Below, one piece after another: positions 36,695 to 45,872 of a stretch of DNA of 64,000 nucleotides. The position numbers were made by a program, and so were the translations under genes. A model generated the notes under the pieces. The model was given only the letters and a program-made list of their open reading frames with translations, was not told where the DNA came from and did no database searches. Position 1 is the first letter of the stretch; each line of letters starts with the position of its first letter. Origin of the DNA: Thiodiazotropha sp040506775 (lineage in GTDB: Bacteria; Pseudomonadota; Gammaproteobacteria; Chromatiales; Chromatiaceae); the NCBI GenBank assembly GCA_040506775.1, contig JBEVWC010000022.1, forward strand, positions 56,464 to 120,463, read 5' to 3'.

Positions 36695-37738
36695 ATGAGC
36701 GAGCAGAGAAAGGCGGTAGCCTTGATATCCGGGGGTCTAGATTCCCTCCTGGCAGCCCGGGTCATCCAGGACCAGGGTGTGCATGTTGAGGGGATCAACT
36801 TCTACACCGGTTTCTGTGTCGAGGGCCACACCCATGCGATACGCAAGCGGGATCAGGGCAAGAACAAACGCAACAATGCCCTGTGGGTGGCCGAGCAGTT
36901 GGGGATCAAGTTGCACATCGTGGATATCGTCGAGGAGTACAAGGATATCCTGATTCATCCCAAGCACGGATACGGGGCGAACATGAACCCCTGTCTCGAC
37001 TGCAAGGTGTTCATGGTGCGCAAGGCCCATGAGTGGATCGCCGATCACGGCTTCGATTTCATCGTTACCGGAGAAGTGGTGGGACAACGTCCCATGTCCC
37101 AGCGCAAGGACACGATGCCGGTGGTTTCCCAGGAGTCGGGTGCCCAGGACCTGCTGCTGCGTCCCCTGTGTGCGAAAAACCTGCCGGAAACCCGCCCCGA
37201 GCGGGAAGGTTGGGTGGTGCGGGAGCAGCTGTTCGATTTCTCCGGACGTTCCCGCAAGCCACAGATGGCTCTGGCGGCACGACTCGGTTTTGAGGACTAC
37301 GCCCAGCCGGCAGGAGGCTGTTGTTTCCTCACCGACGAGCAATACAGCATCAAATTGCGGGATCTGTGGCAGGCACGCGGTCGCCGGGACTATGACATGG
37401 ACGACATCATGCTGCTCAAGGTGGGTCGTCATCTGAGGCCATCACCCCGCTACAAGGTCATCATTGCCCGGGAGGAGGGAGAGGCCAACTTTCTCCAGGG
37501 TTACCGCAACAGTTACCCGCATATCCGGACCGTAAGTCATGGAGGACCGCTGGCTCTGATCGACGGGGAGATCTCCGATGCGGATATCGAGTTGATCGCG
37601 CGTCTGGTCTCCCGCTACAGTCAGGGACGGGATGCAGACGAGGTGGAACTGGCCTACACCCCGCTCGGGGGTGAGTCCCGCGAAATCCGGGTGGCGCCAC
37701 TGAAGCCCCACGAGGTACCCAAGGAGTGGCTGATCTGA
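36695..37738 (+). CDS. PP-loop ATPase of the ThiI/MnmA tRNA-thiolation type
   Basis: 347-residue adenylating enzyme. PP-loop ALISGGLDSLLAARVI at residues 9-24. Paired Cys motifs NPCLDCKVFMVRKA and AGGCCFLTDEQ are arranged as in tRNA-sulfuration enzymes; the C-terminal half includes a domain unlike MnmA. The specific reaction is not certain; it may thiolate tRNA or another acceptor. The stop overlaps the TusA-like start by one base (TGATG), so the sulfur donor is probably its operon partner. Confidence 0.8.
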   Translation: MSEQRKAVALISGGLDSLLAARVIQDQGVHVEGINFYTGFCVEGHTHAIRKRDQGKNKRNNALWVAEQLGIKLHIVDIVEEYKDILIHPKHGYGANMNPCLDCKVFMVRKAHEWIADHGFDFIVTGEVVGQRPMSQRKDTMPVVSQESGAQDLLLRPLCAKNLPETRPEREGWVVREQLFDFSGRSRKPQMALAARLGFEDYAQPAGGCCFLTDEQYSIKLRDLWQARGRRDYDMDDIMLLKVGRHLRPSPRYKVIIAREEGEANFLQGYRNSYPHIRTVSHGGPLALIDGEISDADIELIARLVSRYSQGRDADEVELAYTPLGGESREIRVAPLKPHEVPKEWLI

Positions 37739-37974
37739 TGGTGCACAGGATCGACTGCCGCAGGCTGCTCTGTCCGATGCCGGTGATCCGGGTGCAGAAT
37801 GCCATCGAGCAACTCTCTCCGGGTAACCGGGTCGAAGCGGTATGCACGGACCCAGGCGCTTTGAACGATATCCCGGCCTGGTCCCGGATCAACGGTCACA
37901 GGGTCGTCGAGACCAGAACAGAAGCAGGTGAGTACATCGTGGTGGTTGAAGTAGCAGGTGATTCCACATCATGA
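37738..37974 (+). CDS. TusA-family sulfur carrier
   Basis: 78-residue TusA/SirA-type protein. The single catalytic Cys sits in CPMPVIRVQNAI (residues 12-), the C-P-x-P motif. It would accept persulfide sulfur and pass it on, most simply to the PP-loop enzyme just upstream. Overlaps neighbours by 1 and 4 bp. TusA proteins also work in dissimilatory sulfur oxidation, but no other sulfur-oxidation genes are in the window. Confidence 0.92.
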   Translation: MVHRIDCRRLLCPMPVIRVQNAIEQLSPGNRVEAVCTDPGALNDIPAWSRINGHRVVETRTEAGEYIVVVEVAGDSTS

Positions 37975-39107
37975 ACCGTGAGCGTCGTTATCAGATGAGT
38001 CGCCGGGCGGCTCTGGTCGGTGCCGTGACCAACTCCCTGTTGGCGGTGCTCAAGGTGGTGTTCGGCTGGCTGGGTCATTCCCAGTCGCTGATCGCCGATG
38101 GCATTCACTCACTCTCGGATCTGCTCACGGATGCCCTGGTGCTGTTCGCGGCCCGACATGCCAATGAAGCGCCGGATGCGGAACACCCCTACGGCCATGG
38201 CCGGTTTGAAACCATCGGAACCCTGGTACTGGGTGCGATTCTGGTTGCGGTCGGTATCGGCATCATCTTCGACGCGGGGGAGCGGTTGTTTTCCCCGGAC
38301 GAACTGCTTGTGCCCGAGGTGGTCACCCTCTATGTGGCGGGTTTTTCAATCATCGCCAACGAAGCGCTGTTCTTCTATACCCGTCATCTGGGAAACCTGA
38401 TCAACTCGGACCTGTTACGCGCCAATGCCTGGCATCATCGCAGCGACTCGGTCTCCTCGATCGTGGTATTGCTGGGTATCGGTGGCACCATGGTGGGTCT
38501 ACCCTATCTCGATGCCATCGCGGCGGTGATGGTGGGACTGATGGTGGTGAAGATCGGCTGGAGTCTCGGTTGGAATGCGACCCATGAACTCGCGGATGCG
38601 GGTCTGGAAGAGGAATCCCTGGCGGAGATTCGTGATGTGATCGGCAGCGTTTCAGGGGTGAAGAACGTACACATGCTGAGAACCCGGAAGCTGGGGGGAC
38701 ATGCCCTGGCGGACGTGCACGTACAGGTAGACCCCTGGTTGAGCGTATCCGAGGGACACCGTATCGCGGAAGTCGTGCAGTATGGCCTTATTGACAAAGT
38801 CGACGTGTTGGAAGATGTTACGGTGCATATCGACCCGGAGGACGATGAAGAGGGTCCTTCATGCGCAGACCTGCCTCTGAGGCGGGAAGCGGAACGGTTA
38901 CTCGAAACCCATTGGTCCGGACTGGAATGTTACGCGCAACGCAAGCGTGTGGTGCTCCACTACCTGTCCGGTGGTATTGATATCGATCTGTATCTGCCCC
39001 TGAACTGCTATGTTTCGGAATCCCATGCGGAGGATCTGATCAACACCTACCAGAGCGGCATCGCAGAATCCGAGATTTTCCGTTCTGTGCGGATCTGGTT
39101 TGGTTAG
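37971..39107 (+). CDS. Cation diffusion facilitator transporter (FieF/CzcD type)
   Basis: 378-residue inner-membrane metal/proton antiporter. Six helices; metal-binding ADGIHSLSDLLTDALV in helix 2, HPYGHGRFE after it, and the HRSDSVSS motif in helix 5. The cytoplasmic C-terminal domain (LADVHVQVDPWLSVSEGHRIA) is longer than usual by a ~90-residue extension. The start ATGA overlaps the TusA stop. Zn, Fe or Mn export is likely; specificity is not readable. Confidence 0.93.
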   Translation: MNRERRYQMSRRAALVGAVTNSLLAVLKVVFGWLGHSQSLIADGIHSLSDLLTDALVLFAARHANEAPDAEHPYGHGRFETIGTLVLGAILVAVGIGIIFDAGERLFSPDELLVPEVVTLYVAGFSIIANEALFFYTRHLGNLINSDLLRANAWHHRSDSVSSIVVLLGIGGTMVGLPYLDAIAAVMVGLMVVKIGWSLGWNATHELADAGLEEESLAEIRDVIGSVSGVKNVHMLRTRKLGGHALADVHVQVDPWLSVSEGHRIAEVVQYGLIDKVDVLEDVTVHIDPEDDEEGPSCADLPLRREAERLLETHWSGLECYAQRKRVVLHYLSGGIDIDLYLPLNCYVSESHAEDLINTYQSGIAESEIFRSVRIWFG

Positions 39108-39122
39108 CACCATAATGGTGCA
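39106..39122. promoter_or_regulatory. NtrC binding site upstream of glnA
   Basis: AGCACCATAATGGTGCA matches the NtrC consensus TGCACYA-N3-TRGTGCA at all but the first base. It overlaps the stop codon of the cation-efflux gene, about 300 bp upstream of glnA, a usual enhancer distance. A convincing sigma-54 promoter was not found between. Confidence 0.75.
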
Positions 39123-39418
39123 CGGACAACGAAGCGTGCACATTCGAGGTTCATACGCATTATCTGGCTGGATTTCGACCGGAACCCGTCATCTCATCCG
39201 GTTCCCGGGCCAGGTTGGAAATAACAAAGGTCGTAACTTAATTCGCGCCTGCTCATAAACAGTAATGGTTACCTCAGCGGTTGCATGTTGGTTCTGTCGA
39301 TTCATGGATATGCAATCATGATCCATGTAACAGGGCCTGGTAAGCGTTTGGTATCGTTTTTTTCGATCACTACAACCACAAAGTCGGCTCTATCCACTCA
39401 ACATTCCTGGAGAATAAG
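39123..39418 (+). other. glnA upstream region
   Basis: Gene-free stretch between the NtrC site and glnA. A GG-N10-GT at about 39339-39352 resembles but does not meet the sigma-54 GG-N10-GC rule. GGAG at about 39409 is the glnA ribosome site. Confidence 0.5.
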
Positions 39419-40825
39419 ATGGCCTTGAAAGCCCTGAAGATGATCAAAGACTATGACGTCAAATTCGTTGATCTTCGTTTCACTGACACCCGTGGCAAGG
39501 AACAGCATGTAACCCTGCCCAGCAGCCAGATCGAAGACGATTTTTTCACCGATGGCAAGATGTTCGACGGTTCATCCATCGCCGGATGGAAAGGCATCAA
39601 CGAGTCCGACATGATCCTGATGCCCGAGGATGCCAGCTCGGTAATGGATCCCTTCTCTGACGAAAACACCCTGATTATCCGCTGCGATATTCTGGAGCCT
39701 TCCACCATGCAGGGTTATGAGCGTGATCCCCGCTCCCTGGCCAAGCGCGCCGAGGCCTATCTGGCGTCCACCGGTATTGCCGATGCCGCATATTTCGGTC
39801 CGGAGCCGGAGTTCTTCGTACTGGATGATGTACGCTGGAGTGTCGACATGAGCGGTTCCATGGTCAAGGTCGACTCCGAAGAGGCCGAGTGGAACTCCGA
39901 GCGGGTCTACGAGGATGGCAACATTGGCCACCGTCCCGGGGTCAAGGGTGGTTATTTCCCGGTTCCGCCGGTCGACTCACTGCATGATCTGCGCGGCGCC
40001 ATGTGCCTGGCGATGGAAGAGATGGGCGTGCCCGTAGAGGTGCACCACCACGAGGTGGCTACCGCCGGTCAGTGTGAAATCGGCACCAAGTTCAGCACCC
40101 TGGTTGAGCGTGCGGACTGGGTCCAGACTCAGAAATACTGCACCTGGAACGTGGCTCATGCCTATGGCAAGACGGCGACCTTCATGCCCAAGCCTCTGGT
40201 TGGCGACAACGGTTCCGGCATGCATGTGCACCAATCCCTGGCCAAGGGCGGTGAGAACATCTTTGCCGGTGACCAGTACGGTGGTCTGTCTGAGACCGCA
40301 CTCTATTATATTGGCGGCATCATCAAGCACGCCCGTGCCCTGAACGCCTTCACCAACGCTTCGACCAACTCCTACAAGCGTCTGGTACCCGGCTTCGAGG
40401 CTCCGGTCATGCTGGCCTACTCCGCACGTAACCGTTCCGCTTCAATCCGTATTCCATGGGTATCCAGCCCCAAAGGTCGCCGCATCGAGGTGCGTTTCCC
40501 CGATCCGACCGCCAATCCCTATCTGGCCTTCTCCGCCATGATGATGGCCGGTCTGGACGGCATCCAGAACAAGATCCATCCGGGTGAAGCCATGGACAAG
40601 GACCTGTATGACCTGCCGGCTGAAGAGGCGGCAAGCATCCCGACGGTCTGCCACAGTCTGGATATGGCATTGGAAGCCCTGGATGCCGATCGCGGATTCC
40701 TCACCGCAGGCGGTGTATTCACCGACGATCTGATCGATGCCTATATTGCCCTGAAGATGGAAGAGGTGACCACTGTACGAATGACCACCCACCCGGTGGA
40801 GTTCGACATGTACTACAGCCTCTGA
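39419..40825 (+). CDS. glnA: Glutamine synthetase type I
   Basis: 468-residue enzyme joining ammonia to glutamate. FTDTRGKEQHVTLP, MFDGSSIAGW, the ATP-binding NGSGMHVHQS, and the adenylylation region around Tyr in DKDLYDLPAEE (type I-beta) are all present. Regulation by adenylylation and NtrC is expected. It is followed by a strong intrinsic terminator and by ntrBC downstream. Confidence 0.98.
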   Translation: MALKALKMIKDYDVKFVDLRFTDTRGKEQHVTLPSSQIEDDFFTDGKMFDGSSIAGWKGINESDMILMPEDASSVMDPFSDENTLIIRCDILEPSTMQGYERDPRSLAKRAEAYLASTGIADAAYFGPEPEFFVLDDVRWSVDMSGSMVKVDSEEAEWNSERVYEDGNIGHRPGVKGGYFPVPPVDSLHDLRGAMCLAMEEMGVPVEVHHHEVATAGQCEIGTKFSTLVERADWVQTQKYCTWNVAHAYGKTATFMPKPLVGDNGSGMHVHQSLAKGGENIFAGDQYGGLSETALYYIGGIIKHARALNAFTNASTNSYKRLVPGFEAPVMLAYSARNRSASIRIPWVSSPKGRRIEVRFPDPTANPYLAFSAMMMAGLDGIQNKIHPGEAMDKDLYDLPAEEAASIPTVCHSLDMALEALDADRGFLTAGGVFTDDLIDAYIALKMEEVTTVRMTTHPVEFDMYYSL

Positions 40826-40860
40826 TCACTCCGGTTTATCGTGTGACCTGAGTGGAATGA

Positions 40861-40889
40861 CGCCTCCCCGGTCGGGGAGGCGTTTTTTT
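40861..40889 (+). terminator. Intrinsic terminator after glnA
   Basis: CGCCTCCCC-GGTC-GGGGAGGCG (perfect 9-bp stem) followed by seven T residues, 36 bp after the glnA stop. Confidence 0.93.
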
Positions 40890-40938
40890 GAGAACTGTAT
40901 CGCTTGTTTGCATGCAAAACCCTGACTATGCTAGGCCT

Positions 40939-41442
40939 ATGCGCATACTTGTCCTGCTAATGATATTTCTGGTTTCACAACCCCTGCTGGCCCGGGATGT
41001 ATACAAGTGGGTGACCAGTGACGGGGAAGTCATCTATTCCGAGAACTATCAGCCCGGTGCGGAACGTATTCGGGTAAGGGACGACCAGAAGAAAAGCGCG
41101 CTGAATACGGATCAGCTGGAAGGCCAGGCCGCAGCTGAAGCGAGCGGGGACTACACCGATTTCGAAATTGTCCAGCCAACCAATAACGAAACCATCCGCA
41201 GTGCGGATTCCTCCGTCTCCGTGGGTATCTCCCTGACACCCCCACTGGCGGAAGGGCATGAGATCTACCTCTATGTCGATGGCACAAAACTCAAATCAGC
41301 CATCAAAACCACCCAACTCGTACTGCAGAACCTGGTGAGAGGCAGCCATACCCTGAAAGCAGAACTTCAGGATGGAGAGGGTACGGTGTTGCGTGAATCG
41401 CCCAGCATCAGTTTCAATTTGCGCCAGGAAGCCCTGGAATAA
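40939..41442 (+). CDS. Exported DUF4124-domain protein
   Basis: 167-residue exported protein. Signal peptide MRILVLLMIFLVSQPLLA, then the DUF4124 start RDVYKWVTSDGEVIYSE (mature residues about 1-45), followed by a carboxy-terminal beta-rich region. Function unknown. The frame opens 51 bp upstream, but the ATG at 40939 gives the clean signal peptide. Placement between glnA and ntrB recurs in related bacteria. Confidence 0.88.
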   Translation: MRILVLLMIFLVSQPLLARDVYKWVTSDGEVIYSENYQPGAERIRVRDDQKKSALNTDQLEGQAAAEASGDYTDFEIVQPTNNETIRSADSSVSVGISLTPPLAEGHEIYLYVDGTKLKSAIKTTQLVLQNLVRGSHTLKAELQDGEGTVLRESPSISFNLRQEALE

Positions 41443-41787
41443 GCCATTCCCAGGGCACGGACAGCCTTCACAGATCCTACCCGGAATCGGGTTTGAACCC
41501 GCTTTCCAAATCCAGCCTATTCCTACTCTCCCTTTCAGCAAGACAGAAATCTCCGCCTGATAAGCTCAGAGCCTCCTTTAGATCGTCTGTGCGCACTATA
41601 ATAGTGCATTATGACGGGAGTCAGATCGGATCCCCGCGCCTTGTCACCACTCAAGCCGCCGTCGCGAATGGCGGTCAGATTCACGCTTGGAGCGTATTTT
41701 AGGGTTATTCCGAACTTCGACCTGGAAAGGTCGTTGTACAGAGTGAGTGAGGGATTTTTTTGGTGCGTTTATTGCTAATAAGATGCC
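41443..41787 (+). other. ntrB upstream region
   Basis: 345 bp without a credible gene. It holds the NtrC-like palindrome listed separately and a weak hairpin ACCCG/CGGGT at 41479-41492. Confidence 0.5.
41592..41608. promoter_or_regulatory. NtrC-like site overlapping a -10 box upstream of ntrBC
   Basis: CGCACTATAATAGTGCA fits TGCACYA-N3-TRGTGCA with one mismatch and contains TATAAT at 41597-41602. An NtrC site over a sigma-70 -10 box would let NtrC repress its own operon, as at the enterobacterial glnL promoter. No good -35 box was seen. Confidence 0.65.
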
Positions 41788-42858
41788 ATGAATCCAACCA
41801 AGACCAATATGGAGCGGCGGGTCCTCGAGAACCTGAGCACGGCGATCCTGCTCTTCGATCGTGAATTCAAACTGCTTTATATCAACTCTTCAGCCGAGAT
41901 GCTGTTCGGTGTCAGTGCACGTAAAATGATTGGCACCCCCGCGAGTGAGCTGATTCACTGCTCCGGGGATATCGTTCAGACCAATCTCTCGCGATCCCTC
42001 GAGACCGGACAACCCTTTACCGAGCGGGAACACCAGTTACAGCTCAATGAAAGTCGTGAGATCACAGTGGACTGCACCGTGATCCCGGTCCGTTCGGGGC
42101 AGTACATCAACGAATTTCTGGTTGAGATACAGCAGGTCGATCGGCAGCTACGGATCACCCGGGAAGAGCAGATTCTCGCACGCAACCAGGCGAGCCGTGC
42201 CTTGGTCAGAGGCCTGGCCCACGAAATCAAGAATCCCCTGGGAGGCTTGCGCGGGGCGGCGCAGCTCCTGGAACGGGAACTTCCCGATGAGGCCCTGAAG
42301 GAATATACCCAGATCATCATAGAAGAGGCGGATCGCCTGCAGAACCTGGTGAACAACATGCTGGGTCCCAACCGGATTCCTGAGATGAAACCGGTGAATG
42401 TCCATCAGGTCCTGGAGCGGGTCTGCAGTCTGGCGAAGGCCGAAGCCGGCGCTGACCTGGTGATCACAAAGAACTATGACCCGAGTATTCCGAATCTGAC
42501 CGGCGATATGGATCAGCTGATCCAGGCCTTTCTCAACATCATCCGAAACGGGGTACGCGCGGCCGGACCCAACGGGGTGTTGGGTATCAACAGCCGGATA
42601 CTCCGACAGTTCACCATCGGTAACATCCGTCATCGCCTGGTGGTCTCCATCGAAATCTCCGACAACGGTCCGGGCATTCCTCCGGAACTGCAGGAAAGGG
42701 TGTTTTTCCCCCTGGTGTCGGGCAGCGATGGGATGGGACTGGGTCTGTCGATCTCACAAACGTTGATCAATCGTCACCAGGGATTGATCGAATTTACCAG
42801 TAAACCCGGTGAAACCGTGTTTAGAGTTTTACTTCCCTTGGAGCAGGTAGATGGATAG
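41788..42858 (+). CDS. glnL: Nitrogen-regulation histidine kinase NtrB
   Basis: 356-residue soluble kinase. PAS domain at about 10-115; H-box RGLAHEIKNPLGGLRGAAQLLE (His near 145); N-box NIIRNGVRAA; G boxes DNGPGIPPEL and GMGLGLSIS. It phosphorylates or dephosphorylates NtrC in response to PII. Overlaps ntrC by 8 bp. Confidence 0.96.
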   Translation: MNPTKTNMERRVLENLSTAILLFDREFKLLYINSSAEMLFGVSARKMIGTPASELIHCSGDIVQTNLSRSLETGQPFTEREHQLQLNESREITVDCTVIPVRSGQYINEFLVEIQQVDRQLRITREEQILARNQASRALVRGLAHEIKNPLGGLRGAAQLLERELPDEALKEYTQIIIEEADRLQNLVNNMLGPNRIPEMKPVNVHQVLERVCSLAKAEAGADLVITKNYDPSIPNLTGDMDQLIQAFLNIIRNGVRAAGPNGVLGINSRILRQFTIGNIRHRLVVSIEISDNGPGIPPELQERVFFPLVSGSDGMGLGLSISQTLINRHQGLIEFTSKPGETVFRVLLPLEQVDG

Positions 42859-44257
42859 AGCATGCCGAGTTTGGGTGATCGATGATGATCGCTCGATTCG
42901 ATGGGTATTGGAGAAGACCCTGGAGAAAGCGGAAATGGAGGTGACCAGTTTCGAGAGCGCGGACAAGGTTCTGAGCTCTCTGGACAAAGGTCAGCCTGAT
43001 GTCATCGTATCCGATATCAGGATGCCCGGGATGGATGGGCTGGAGTTACTCGAACTCCTGCATGCCCGTTACCCGACACTTCCGGTGATTATCATGACGG
43101 CGCACTCAGACCTTGAGAGTGCGGTATCCGCCTATCACGGCGGCGCGTTCGAATATCTTCCGAAACCCTTCGATGTGGATGATGCGGTCCAGCAGATCCG
43201 TCGCGCCTGTCGTCAGCAGAAAACCGTTGAGGACAAAACCGACCTGGACGACAAGGAGCGGGCCAAGGAGATCATTGGCGAAGCGCCTGCGATGCAGGAA
43301 GTGTTTCGCGCCATCGGACGTCTGGCCCGGTCAAATATCACGGTATTGATCAATGGCGAATCGGGTACCGGCAAGGAACTGGTGGCTCAGGCCCTGCATC
43401 GGCACAGCAGCCGTGCCAGTGGCCCGTTCATTGCCCTCAACATGGCGGCGATCCCCAGAGACCTGATGGAGTCCGAACTCTTCGGTCATGAACGCGGCGC
43501 CTTTACCGGTGCTCAGAGTCGCCGTGTCGGACGCTTTGAACAGGCGGATACCGGGACGCTGTTTCTCGATGAGATCGGTGACATGCCATCAGAACTGCAG
43601 ACCCGCCTGCTGCGTGTACTGGCCGACGGGGAGTTCTACCGGGTGGGCGGACATGAGCCGATCAAGGTGGATGTGCGGATCATTGCGGCAACCCATCAGC
43701 ATCTCGAGGGTTTGGTGAAACAGGGATCGTTTCGCGAGGATCTGTTTCACCGCCTGAATGTGATCCGAATCCATCTGCCCGCATTGCGACAGCGTCGTGA
43801 GGATATTCCTCTGCTGCTGAAGCATTTCCTCAAAACAGCGGCCGAGGAACTGGCGGTGGAAAGTAAACTGCTGCTGCCTGATGCAGAACGTTATCTTGCT
43901 CAGCTGGATTGGCCGGGGAACGTGCGGCAACTGGAGAACACGGCCCGCTGGCTGACCGTGATGGCTTCCGGTCAGGAAATCCACATCGATGATCTCCCCA
44001 CGGAGCTGAAGGAGACCGAGGCAAGCGAGTCGCATCCGGATGACTGGCGGCAGTTGTTACGCCGCTGGGTCAAGTCCCGGCTGCAGGAGGGTAATGAAGG
44101 GATACTCAATGAAGCGGAACCCGATTTTGAAACCATCATGATCGAAACCGCACTCGAACACACGGCCGGCAAACGCCAGGATGCGGCGAGACTGTTGGGA
44201 TGGGGGCGCAATACCCTGACACGTAAGATCAAAGAGCTGGGTTTGGAGGATATCTGA
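42851..44257 (+). CDS. glnG: Nitrogen-regulation sigma-54 activator NtrC
   Basis: 468-residue activator. Receiver with phospho-acceptor Asp in VIVSDIRMPGMDG; AAA+ domain with GESGTGKELVAQALH and the sigma-54 loop GAFTGAQ; Fis-type HTH RQDAARLLGWGRNTLTRKIKELGL at the end. Binds sites like those at 39106 and 41592. Cotranscribed with ntrB. Confidence 0.97.
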   Translation: MDRACRVWVIDDDRSIRWVLEKTLEKAEMEVTSFESADKVLSSLDKGQPDVIVSDIRMPGMDGLELLELLHARYPTLPVIIMTAHSDLESAVSAYHGGAFEYLPKPFDVDDAVQQIRRACRQQKTVEDKTDLDDKERAKEIIGEAPAMQEVFRAIGRLARSNITVLINGESGTGKELVAQALHRHSSRASGPFIALNMAAIPRDLMESELFGHERGAFTGAQSRRVGRFEQADTGTLFLDEIGDMPSELQTRLLRVLADGEFYRVGGHEPIKVDVRIIAATHQHLEGLVKQGSFREDLFHRLNVIRIHLPALRQRREDIPLLLKHFLKTAAEELAVESKLLLPDAERYLAQLDWPGNVRQLENTARWLTVMASGQEIHIDDLPTELKETEASESHPDDWRQLLRRWVKSRLQEGNEGILNEAEPDFETIMIETALEHTAGKRQDAARLLGWGRNTLTRKIKELGLEDI

Positions 44258-44475
44258 GCCTCCCGGAGCCGGGCTCATCGATCAAGCGTGAAGCTGGTTT
44301 TTCAATTTAGTGGCATGATCTGTGTGGATTCAGCACTTTTGCCGGTTTGCTCCATGAGGGTAAGATGCGGGCTCGAACCGGGCGACTGAGTTACGGGGGC
44401 GGTAATGACCCTGTGTCGCTCGACCCTTTCTTCAGTCTGCCGACTCAACAGGCATTCAAGTTGTAGGTAAGCACT

Positions 44476-44871
44476 ATGGACTCCAGCACTATCGATCTGC
44501 CCGGCAGTGAAATCGAGGCGGTTGTATTCGAAGGCGGTACACTGAGCATCCGTTTTTCCCGGGTCATCATTATCAAAACCATGAGCGGATCAGAGGAACG
44601 GACCCGCTGGTGGCAGGCCGGATCACTGATTTTCGACAATGCGGAACCGGAAGGTGAATTGCCCAGCTGTCCCTGCGTGTGTGAAGGGGGCGATGTGGGC
44701 GAGAACGTCTATACCTATCGTGACATGATTCCCATCCCCCTGGAGAGTCATGGGCGTGCCCGCTGTGATTTAAAGATCCGGGATCAGCAACCGCTCAAGG
44801 CCTGGGCGGAGGGTGTCCGTTTGGAAATGGAAGACCGTCCACGCTACATCGAACATATCCGCAACACATAA
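44476..44871 (+). CDS. Conserved-looking protein of unknown function
   Basis: 131-residue soluble protein, not recognised. Beta-strand-like start (SEIEAVVFEGGTLSIRFSRVIIIKTMSG), a central CPCVCEGGD, and a polar end. No membrane or signal sequence. Codon use is like its neighbours, and it lies alone between ntrC and endonuclease V. Confidence 0.65.
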   Translation: MDSSTIDLPGSEIEAVVFEGGTLSIRFSRVIIIKTMSGSEERTRWWQAGSLIFDNAEPEGELPSCPCVCEGGDVGENVYTYRDMIPIPLESHGRARCDLKIRDQQPLKAWAEGVRLEMEDRPRYIEHIRNT

Positions 44872-44942
44872 CCGAGCCACAGCGGTCGGTAGCCAATGGT
44901 TATCAGCCGCGTGCCCCCTTGCCGGTAGTGGAGCTGTCTGTA

Positions 44943-45659
44943 TCAGCCGGAAGGGACGATCGTTTGTGACACGGCCTGCTTGTCCACCGAGGCAAGACGG
45001 TGTGCCGCGCGGGTGGTTTCAGGCAGACGATATCGGCCGGTGCAGGCGAGCACGATGTCCACCGCGGTCTCGAGACTGACCCGGTGTCCCACGGATACAT
45101 AGAGCGGCTGAACCCCGGTGCGTGTACGCACCACGGCGCCAATCCGTTCATCCCCATCCCACAGGGGGACCCAACGGCCCTTTACCTCGCCGAGAGGTTC
45201 GTGATGGCCGATAAGCCGGGACTTGGCGACTCCGATAGTGGCCAAACCGGTGATCACCCCCAGATGGCAGGCCAGACCAAAGCGCCTGGGATGGGCGATT
45301 CCCTGACCATCGCATAACAACAGATCCGGCGGTTGGCGCAGCTGCTCAAGGGCATCCAGCAGAGCAGGAATCTCCCGAAACGAGAGCAGCCCGGGTATGT
45401 ATGGAAAGCGGGTGGGACGTTGTGCGATGGCCTGTTCCGTGAGTTTCAGTGCAGGGTAATCAAGTACCGCGACAGCAGCCCGGGTGATGCGCCCGGACTG
45501 TTCGAAGCCTACATCCGTACCGGCAACACAATGCAATTCATCAAAGTCGTCCGTAGTGATCACCGCGGATCTGAGGCGTTCCTGGAGTGCACGGGCATCG
45601 CCGGGTGTGAGATCCCAGGAGTGGGTGATAACGGCTCTGTCTGAATGACTGGCGGGCAT
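44943..45659 (-). CDS. nfi: Endonuclease V
   Basis: 238-residue nuclease acting 3' of deoxyinosine. The catalytic set is clear: AGTDVGFE, LDYPAL, FPYIPGLLSFREIPALL, and the diagnostic LLLCDGQGIAHPRRFGLACHLGV with VAKSRL. Family length. Single gene, convergent with 44476 and divergent from the diiron protein. Confidence 0.95.
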   Translation of the reverse strand: MPASHSDRAVITHSWDLTPGDARALQERLRSAVITTDDFDELHCVAGTDVGFEQSGRITRAAVAVLDYPALKLTEQAIAQRPTRFPYIPGLLSFREIPALLDALEQLRQPPDLLLCDGQGIAHPRRFGLACHLGVITGLATIGVAKSRLIGHHEPLGEVKGRWVPLWDGDERIGAVVRTRTGVQPLYVSVGHRVSLETAVDIVLACTGRYRLPETTRAAHRLASVDKQAVSQTIVPSG

Positions 45660-45872
45660 TTCAGGGATACGCGGATGATGTCTTATGCAGGTTGCAGAAC
45701 GGGATCCGGAGCGGGAATTTAAATCATCATACCTGTTAATCAGCAGGGGTTATTTGTAATATACTGCGTTTTGGTAAAGATATTGCGATTCAGGTCGCTA
45801 ACTGCCGTTAACCACAGTCAAGGATGAATCCAACGTTTACCAGTCTAGTTACACTTACTGAGTCGTATCATT

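Noticed and set aside
39339..39352. Sigma-54 promoter for glnA (GG-N10-GT)
   Set aside because: The essential -12 GC is GT and the -24 element is poor.
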